A DNA stretch of 64,000 nucleotides from contig NC_019936.1 in NCBI RefSeq assembly GCF_000327065.1, positions 3,314,001-3,378,000 on the forward strand, written 5' to 3'. The notes beneath the pieces are model-generated. The model was not told the origin of the DNA, did no database searches, and worked only from the letters and a program-made list of their open reading frames with translations. The position numbers and the translations under genes are program-made. Each line of letters starts with the position of its first letter. Positions within the stretch are counted from its first letter, which is position 1. Shown here piece by piece: positions 59,380 through 64,000 of this stretch. The stretch is from Stutzerimonas stutzeri RCH2. GTDB lineage: Bacteria > Pseudomonadota > Gammaproteobacteria > Pseudomonadales > Pseudomonadaceae.

Positions 59380-59832
59380 TCAGGCGCGCAAGGCCGCCGC
59401 GAAGGCTTCCAGCCACGGTTCGGCGTCGCTTTCCGGGGTGACTGTCTCGCTGGCGTCGAGGCGTAGCATCTCCACCACTTCCCGCACGCCCAGCTCGGCA
59501 TAGAGCTCGCGAATCAGCTCTCCGCCGCCGCAGAAGGTGTCGCCATAGCTGGCATCGCCAAGCGCGATGACGCCACCGGGCAGGCCGCTCCATGCGGGAA
59601 ACTGATCGCGGATGGTCGAGTACAGCGGGATGAAGCTGTCCGGCAGCTCACCCATGCCGGTGGTCGAGGTCACGACCAGCAGCGCTTCGGGTGCGAACTC
59701 TAGAATCTGCGGCAGCTGCGCGCGGGGATCGTGCCAGGTTTCGAAACCGGCAGCTTTCAGCTGGTGTTCGGCGTGACGGGCGACATCTTCGGCGGTGCCG
59801 TAGACGCTCCCGGAGAGAATGGCGACTTTCAT
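59380..59832 (-). CDS. flavodoxin (MioC-like)
   Basis: 150 residues. FMN-site loops SGSVYGTAEDVA, STTGMGELPD and GDASYGDTFCGGG. A short-chain flavodoxin of the MioC type. Start at ATG 59832 with GGAGCG nearby; the frame extends to 59904 without similarity. Confidence 0.88.
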   Translation of the reverse strand: MKVAILSGSVYGTAEDVARHAEHQLKAAGFETWHDPRAQLPQILEFAPEALLVVTSTTGMGELPDSFIPLYSTIRDQFPAWSGLPGGVIALGDASYGDTFCGGGELIRELYAELGVREVVEMLRLDASETVTPESDAEPWLEAFAAALRA

Positions 59833-60061
59833 ATGCGCTCCAGGGCAATCAAAGCCGCGCATTATGCCGCATCTGGCCGTGCCGGGTTCTGCGTGGCGGA
59901 GCAACCGTACCGTATATCCAGCAAAACCGCAGAGACGGAACCAAACTGCAACTAGACTGTCCTAGGGGCGATTGCCCCACCGCGCCCGACCGGCGCAGGC
60001 GCAACGTGGCCCACGCCACGACGCCAGAACCATGGAGGCAGCATCCTCCGAGGGTATCCGC

Positions 60062-60688
60062 ATGGCGGAAGATACGATTCTCAGCAAAGACGAACTGACC
60101 TTCATCCGCAAGTTGATGCAGCGCAACGGCGGAACCACCGCGGAGCGCGCTACAGGTTTCCGGATCGATGGCGGCGCGCCATCCAACGAACTGCTGATGC
60201 AGCTGGCCGCAAGGGCCAACCTGTCATTACAGGCTGAGTTCGAAGACTTTCGCATGTCGTTCCCGATCCAGCTTCGTGAAGATGAGCTGCACAGCCTCGA
60301 TCTGCAACTGGCGCCACCGGTGATCTACGAGCGCGGGGCGACCACACGCGCCTGGCGTCTGCACCTGGATGAGCCACTTGCGCTACTGAAGAACGACGGC
60401 GGCGAAAGCTCGCTCAGCGTCCATGAGCTGTCTCCGCACGGCCTCCTGGTAGATGCCGGCAAGGATCGCAAACCGCCCAAGCACTTCCACTTGCGTCTGG
60501 CGCTTCCGGATGACACTCCGCTGGAGATCGACGCCCATCGTGTTCGTGAACTCAAGGGCGGGATGGCAGCCTACGAAGTGGAGTTCCCCCAGGAAAAGGA
60601 CGCCGAACGCATCCGCTCCTTCCTCTATCGTCAGCACCAACGTTTGCACCCCGATTTGCAGCCTGAGGTGCCCGCCGATCTGGTGTAA
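60062..60688 (+). CDS. PilZ-like domain protein
   Basis: 208 residues. Residues 90-195 resemble PilZ (VHELSPHGLLVDAG near the xSxxG turn), but the turn has Glu instead of Asp/Asn and the RxxxR is not clear, so c-di-GMP binding is doubtful. GAGGG precedes ATG 60062. Lies upstream of folM. Confidence 0.7.
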   Translation: MAEDTILSKDELTFIRKLMQRNGGTTAERATGFRIDGGAPSNELLMQLAARANLSLQAEFEDFRMSFPIQLREDELHSLDLQLAPPVIYERGATTRAWRLHLDEPLALLKNDGGESSLSVHELSPHGLLVDAGKDRKPPKHFHLRLALPDDTPLEIDAHRVRELKGGMAAYEVEFPQEKDAERIRSFLYRQHQRLHPDLQPEVPADLV

Positions 60689-60754
60689 GCTGCCACGCCT
60701 GTTAGTGACCGCCTCGCAGCTAGGCGGCCCACCCATTTCCGGCAGTGGATATAC

Positions 60755-61459
60755 ATGCACCAGGCTCCGATTCTCATCACCGGTGCCAGCCAGCGGATCG
60801 GACTGCATTGCGCCGAACGGCTGCTGGAGGACGGCTTCACGGTTATCGTCACCTACCGCCGCGAACGCGACAGTATCGACCGACTGCGCACGCTCGGCGC
60901 TTCCACGCTGAAGGCGGATTTCAGCGATGAAGCAGGTATTACGGGCTTTATCGCCGCACTCCGAGAGCAGACCGCAAGCCTGAGAGCGATCGTCCACAAC
61001 GCATCCGAATGGCGCCCCGATACTCCCGGCCAGGAAGCCGAGGCGTTTCGCCAGCTGTTCCAGGTGCATATGCTCGCGCCCTACCTGATCAATCTGCACT
61101 GCGCCGACCTGCTGCGCCACGGCGGGCCGGCGGACATCGTGCACATCGGCGACGACGTCACCCGCAAGGGCAGCAAGAAACATATCGCCTATGCGGCAAG
61201 CAAGGCGGGGCTGGACAACCTCACGCTGTCCTTTGCCGCCAGCCTGGCCCCGGCGATCAAGGTCAACGGCATTGCCCCGGCGCTGATCCAGTTCAATCCG
61301 GACGACGATGAGGAATACCGGCGCAAGGCACTGGCGAAATCTGCGCTGGGCATCGAACCCGGTGCCGAGGTGATCTACCAGAGCCTGCGCTACCTGCTCG
61401 ACAATCCGTATGTCACCGGCACCACACTGACCGTGAACGGCGGCCGTCATCTGATCTGA
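60755..61459 (+). CDS. folM: dihydromonapterin reductase
   Basis: 234 residues, a short-chain dehydrogenase: ITGASQRIGLHCAERL (with the Arg typical of pteridine reductases), HNASEW, YAASKAGLDNLTLS, and LTVNGGRHL. It reduces dihydromonapterin to tetrahydromonapterin, the phenylalanine hydroxylase cofactor in Pseudomonas. Next to folX, same pathway. Confidence 0.9.
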   Translation: MHQAPILITGASQRIGLHCAERLLEDGFTVIVTYRRERDSIDRLRTLGASTLKADFSDEAGITGFIAALREQTASLRAIVHNASEWRPDTPGQEAEAFRQLFQVHMLAPYLINLHCADLLRHGGPADIVHIGDDVTRKGSKKHIAYAASKAGLDNLTLSFAASLAPAIKVNGIAPALIQFNPDDDEEYRRKALAKSALGIEPGAEVIYQSLRYLLDNPYVTGTTLTVNGGRHLI

Positions 61460-61477
61460 AGACTGCAAGGAGATCCC

Positions 61478-61852
61478 ATGCCCAGACTGGAACCTGCTAT
61501 GGCACGCATCCGCGTCAAGGACCTGCGGCTGCGCACCTATATCGGCATCAAGGAAGAGGAAATCCTCAACCGCCAGGACGTGCTGATTAACCTGACCATG
61601 CTCTACCCTGCCGCCGAGGCGGTGCGCGAGAACGACATCGAACAGGCGCTGAACTACCGCACCATCACCAAGGCGATCATCCAGCACGTTGAAGACAACC
61701 GCTTCGCCCTGCTCGAACGCCTGACGCAGGAAATTCTCGACCTGGTCATGCGTTACCCACAGGTACGCTACGCCGAAGTGGAGGTCGACAAACCCCACGC
61801 GCTGCGCTTTGCCGAGTCGGTATCGATCACGCTGGCAGCCCACCGGGATTGA
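61478..61852 (+). CDS. folX: dihydroneopterin triphosphate 2'-epimerase
   Basis: 124 residues of the FolB/FolX fold: [28 protein letters not shown], and [16 protein letters not shown]. FolX rather than FolB from the length, the IGIKEEE start and the folM neighbour. AAGGAGA upstream. Confidence 0.9.
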   Translation: MPRLEPAMARIRVKDLRLRTYIGIKEEEILNRQDVLINLTMLYPAAEAVRENDIEQALNYRTITKAIIQHVEDNRFALLERLTQEILDLVMRYPQVRYAEVEVDKPHALRFAESVSITLAAHRD

Positions 61853-61928
61853 CCCTGCGCAAGGCTGGCCGGCTCAACGACGCAAGGTTATGATCCGGCC
61901 GACCTCAGCCAACGCCGAGACCCACGAG

Positions 61929-62222
61929 ATGAACGAGCAAGAACGCACCGAACTGGAAGCCGCTGCCTTCCGCCGCCTGGTCCAGCACCTGCGCACCCGC
62001 CCCGATGCCCAGAACATCGATCTGATGAACCTGGCTGGCTTCTGCCGCAACTGCCTGTCGAAATGGTACAAGGCGGCCGCAGACGATCTGGAAATCGAAG
62101 TCAGCATCGACCAGGCCCGCGAAGAGGTGTACGGCATGCCGTACAGCGAATGGAAGAAACGCTATCAGAAGGAAGCGACCGCCGAGCAGCAGGCAGCTTT
62201 CGACAAGGCACAGAAAGAATGA
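61929..62222 (+). CDS. DUF1244 family protein
   Basis: 97 residues: LMNLAGFCRNCLSKWYKAAA and YGMPYSEWKKRYQ are family marks, with a possible metal site at the FCRNC cysteines. Helical, cytosolic, function unknown. Overlaps the next gene (ATGA). Confidence 0.86.
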   Translation: MNEQERTELEAAAFRRLVQHLRTRPDAQNIDLMNLAGFCRNCLSKWYKAAADDLEIEVSIDQAREEVYGMPYSEWKKRYQKEATAEQQAAFDKAQKE

Positions 62223-62557
62223 ATGACCTGAAAGACTTCCGCGCAAGCCTGCGCAATCGCAACCACGCGTTCAGCGACACCCTCGCCTTTATCGCGAGCA
62301 CCTATGACTATCAGCCGAGTCGCTTCGTCAACGGCACCCTGGAAAATGCCGCCGGCGAGAACGAAGGTTCCTGCAAGACGCTAGGCATGGCTCTGCTGGA
62401 GGGGTTCAGCACGGAAGAAGCGCTGCTCGCGTTTGGCGAACATTATCAGGCGGTACTGGCCAACCCGAACGGCAGTGATCACCGCAACATCCGCGCATTG
62501 ATGGAAACCGGCCTGCCCGGCGTGCGGTTCGACGGCCAGCCGCTCAAGCGCAAGTAA
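62219..62557 (+). CDS. HopJ family protein
   Basis: 112 residues: AFSDTLAFIASTYDYQPSRF and FVNGTLENAAGENEGSCKTL are the HopJ pattern. Despite the name (from a plant pathogen effector), such proteins are widespread and probably housekeeping here. Coupled to the DUF1244 gene. Confidence 0.88.
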   Translation: MNDLKDFRASLRNRNHAFSDTLAFIASTYDYQPSRFVNGTLENAAGENEGSCKTLGMALLEGFSTEEALLAFGEHYQAVLANPNGSDHRNIRALMETGLPGVRFDGQPLKRK

Positions 62558-62778
62558 CGCGTACCATTCTGCGAGCCGGCATGTCCGGCTCAATGGGAAT
62601 AAAAAGGGTCATCCCAAGCACTTGGGGAAGGCTGAGAAAGCGGATGACCCGAAAACCGTTGAGCGCACCTTAGCTATCCGCCGCCGCGGCGGACAATTCA
62701 GCGTCTGCATACGTCCCATAGTCATCGACTATCCCTCGCGCCACCTTCCCTCGAATCCGCTGCTTACAGGAGACGCCA
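62558..62778. other. intergenic stretch with inverted repeats
   Basis: A hairpin GAGCCGG/CCGGCTC (about 62574-62592) after the HopJ gene, then a long-range pair GGGTCATCC (62607-62615) and GGATGACCC (62642-62650) with an inner CCAAG-CAC-TTGG stem. No U-run. Possibly a terminator plus an RNA element in the cysZ leader. Confidence 0.4.
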
Positions 62779-63534
62779 ATGCCCGTATCCGCCCTCTCCG
62801 GCCCGCAATACCTGCGCGAAGGCCTGCGACTGGTGCTCAGCCCGGGGCTGCGTCTGTTCGTGATCCTGCCGCTGACGGTCAACGTATTGCTGTTCTTCGG
62901 CCTGATCTGGTTTGCGGTCGGCCAGTTCAGCGGCTGGGTCGATACCTTCATGCCCAACCTGCCGACCTGGCTCGCGTTTCTCGAGTACATCCTCTGGCCG
63001 TTGTTCGTCGCGCTGGTGGTGTTGATGGTGTTCTTCAGCTTCACCATGTTGGCCAACATCATCGCGGCGCCATTCAACGGCTTTCTGGCAGAGAAGGTCG
63101 AAGTGGTGGTACGTGGCGAAGATGCCGCGCCACCATTCAGCTGGGCCGAGCTGCTCGCCATGCTGCCGCGCACCATTGGTCGCGAGCTGCGCAAGCTGGC
63201 CTATTTCGCGCCGCGCGCCCTGGCGCTGCTGGTGCTCTCGTTCATCCCGGTACTGAATCTGGCTGCCGCGCCCCTATGGCTGCTGTTCGGCGTGTGGATG
63301 ATGGCGGTGCAGTACATCGACTACCCGGCGGACAACAACAAGCTGAGCTGGGCGGACATGATGGGCTGGTTGCGCCAGCGTCGCTGGCAGAGCCTGAGCT
63401 TTGGCGCGGTGACCTATGCGGCGCTGCTGGTGCCGGTGCTGAACCTGCTGATCATGCCGGCGGCGGTGGCGGGAGCGACGTTGTTCTGGGTAAGGGAAGG
63501 CGGGCCGAATCGGCAGTTGGACCGACCGGCATAG
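62779..63534 (+). CDS. cysZ: sulfate transporter CysZ
   Basis: 251 residues with four membrane segments. [20 protein letters not shown] start, [16 protein letters not shown], and [14 protein letters not shown] are CysZ signatures. It brings sulfate into the cell for cysteine synthesis. AGGAGA upstream. Confidence 0.92.
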   Translation: MPVSALSGPQYLREGLRLVLSPGLRLFVILPLTVNVLLFFGLIWFAVGQFSGWVDTFMPNLPTWLAFLEYILWPLFVALVVLMVFFSFTMLANIIAAPFNGFLAEKVEVVVRGEDAAPPFSWAELLAMLPRTIGRELRKLAYFAPRALALLVLSFIPVLNLAAAPLWLLFGVWMMAVQYIDYPADNNKLSWADMMGWLRQRRWQSLSFGAVTYAALLVPVLNLLIMPAAVAGATLFWVREGGPNRQLDRPA

Positions 63535-63560
63535 ACGTTTGGCGTCGCGTTCGGCGGTCA

Positions 63561-63610
63561 AGGTTCTGGCGCTGCAAGGTGTGAGAGTTCGAGTCTCTCC
63601 GTCCGCACCA
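63561..63610 (+). pseudogene. 3' remnant of a tRNA-Leu gene
   Basis: The last 50 nt match the 3' part of a class II tRNA-Leu: the 3' anticodon arm (AGGTTCTGG), a variable arm (CGCT-GCAA-GGTG), a perfect T arm (GAGAG-TTCGAGT-CTCTC, 63583-63599), acceptor CGTCCGC and CCA. The 5' half (acceptor GCGGACG, D arm) is absent upstream. Such 3' tRNA copies are usually left by integration of a mobile element. Confidence 0.72.
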
Positions 63611-63708
63611 TGTAACATGCTGACAGCTCTGCGCGAAGGCCTGGCGAGATTGGATGCTGCCGGGCGAGGGGAAATCGGCAGCCAGATCACCCTGGCTGCC
63701 GCCGTCAC

Positions 63709-64000
63709 TCAAGCCAGCGTCTTCAACGCCTCACGACTGAACGGCAGAATATCTTCCATCCGCCCCTCACGTACCTTAACGGCCCAATCCGGATCGCAGA
63801 TCAGCGCACGCCCCACCGCGACCAGGTCGAACTCCTGCTTGTTCAGACGCTCCAGCAATCCTTCGATATTCGCCGGCTGCGCCACCTTGTCGGTCTTGAC
63901 CATGAACTGCAGGAACTCGCCATCGAGGCCAACGCTGCCGACAGTGATGGTTGGCTTGCCGATCAGCTGGCGGGTCCAGCCGGCAAGGTTGAGGTCCGAG
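63709..64000 (-). CDS. Old Yellow Enzyme family oxidoreductase, C-terminal part
   Basis: The frame continues past the window edge. The visible 96 residues (LNLAGWTRQLIGKPTITVGS..., DLVAVGRALICDPDWAVKVR) are the C-terminal FMN-phosphate-binding part of NADH:flavin oxidoreductases. It would reduce activated alkenes or similar; substrate unknown. Confidence 0.88.
   Translation of the reverse strand, partial: SDLNLAGWTRQLIGKPTITVGSVGLDGEFLQFMVKTDKVAQPANIEGLLERLNKQEFDLVAVGRALICDPDWAVKVREGRMEDILPFSREALKTLA

Overview
The window is a gamma-proteobacterial chromosome of high GC. Gene content and order (purL; mvaT next to sbcB; pyruvate kinase, a ferredoxin reductase, a SadC-like diguanylate cyclase and class I fumarase in a row; olsBA; folM-folX; moaCDE) point to Pseudomonas sensu lato, most likely the Stutzerimonas (P. 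stutzeri) group. This rests on remembered protein families and synteny, not on a search.

Layout. 1-3094: housekeeping genes (DUF1289, gamma carbonic anhydrase-like, two Nudix enzymes, an L,D-transpeptidase, a NIF3/YqfO-like gene). 3075-14267: an 11.2-kb AT-richer mobile island bounded by a 19-bp direct repeat. 14411-30472: purL, an aapJQMP-type amino-acid ABC transporter, an esterase, a cNMP-fold/GGDEF protein, rhlB, moaCDE, a PIN-PhoH protein and a DmeF-like metal exporter. 30610-37486: yaaA, a GDP-mannose enzyme, a HerA-like ATPase, purU and mvaT. 37631-46055: sbcB, then six overlapping genes (RDD, SpoIIM, DUF4129, DUF4350, MoxR, DUF58). 46061-57874: PilZ and small envelope proteins, pyruvate kinase, sadC-like, fumarase, cardiolipin synthase-like, olsBA. 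57909-64000: acpH-like, aldolase, flavodoxin, folM-folX, cysZ, a tRNA-Leu 3' remnant and the end of an Old Yellow Enzyme gene.

The most interesting part is the island. The rightward half has a tyrosine integrase, a strong promoter with a 0.28-kb leader holding two terminator-like hairpins, two zinc-finger and three ribbon-helix-helix-like small proteins, an SF3 (D5/DUF5906-type) helicase without a primase domain, an iteron-like cluster right after the helicase, and an operon ending in a complete small phage tape measure protein. A serine recombinase with a res-like repeat cluster follows. The leftward half has a coiled-coil gene under a consensus LexA box and two coupled small genes, the second ending in a beta-clamp-binding-like QLTLF. 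There is no capsid, portal, terminase, relaxase or other tail gene. This fits a phage satellite that supplies its own tape measure protein to a helper's tail, which is an inference. The island sits exactly on the start codon of the NIF3-like gene and supplies a new start (TTG) behind a near-perfect Shine-Dalgarno sequence; the displaced ATG and its ribosome site remain at the other end.

The rest is ordinary core chromosome. C-di-GMP signalling recurs (two GGDEF and two PilZ proteins).
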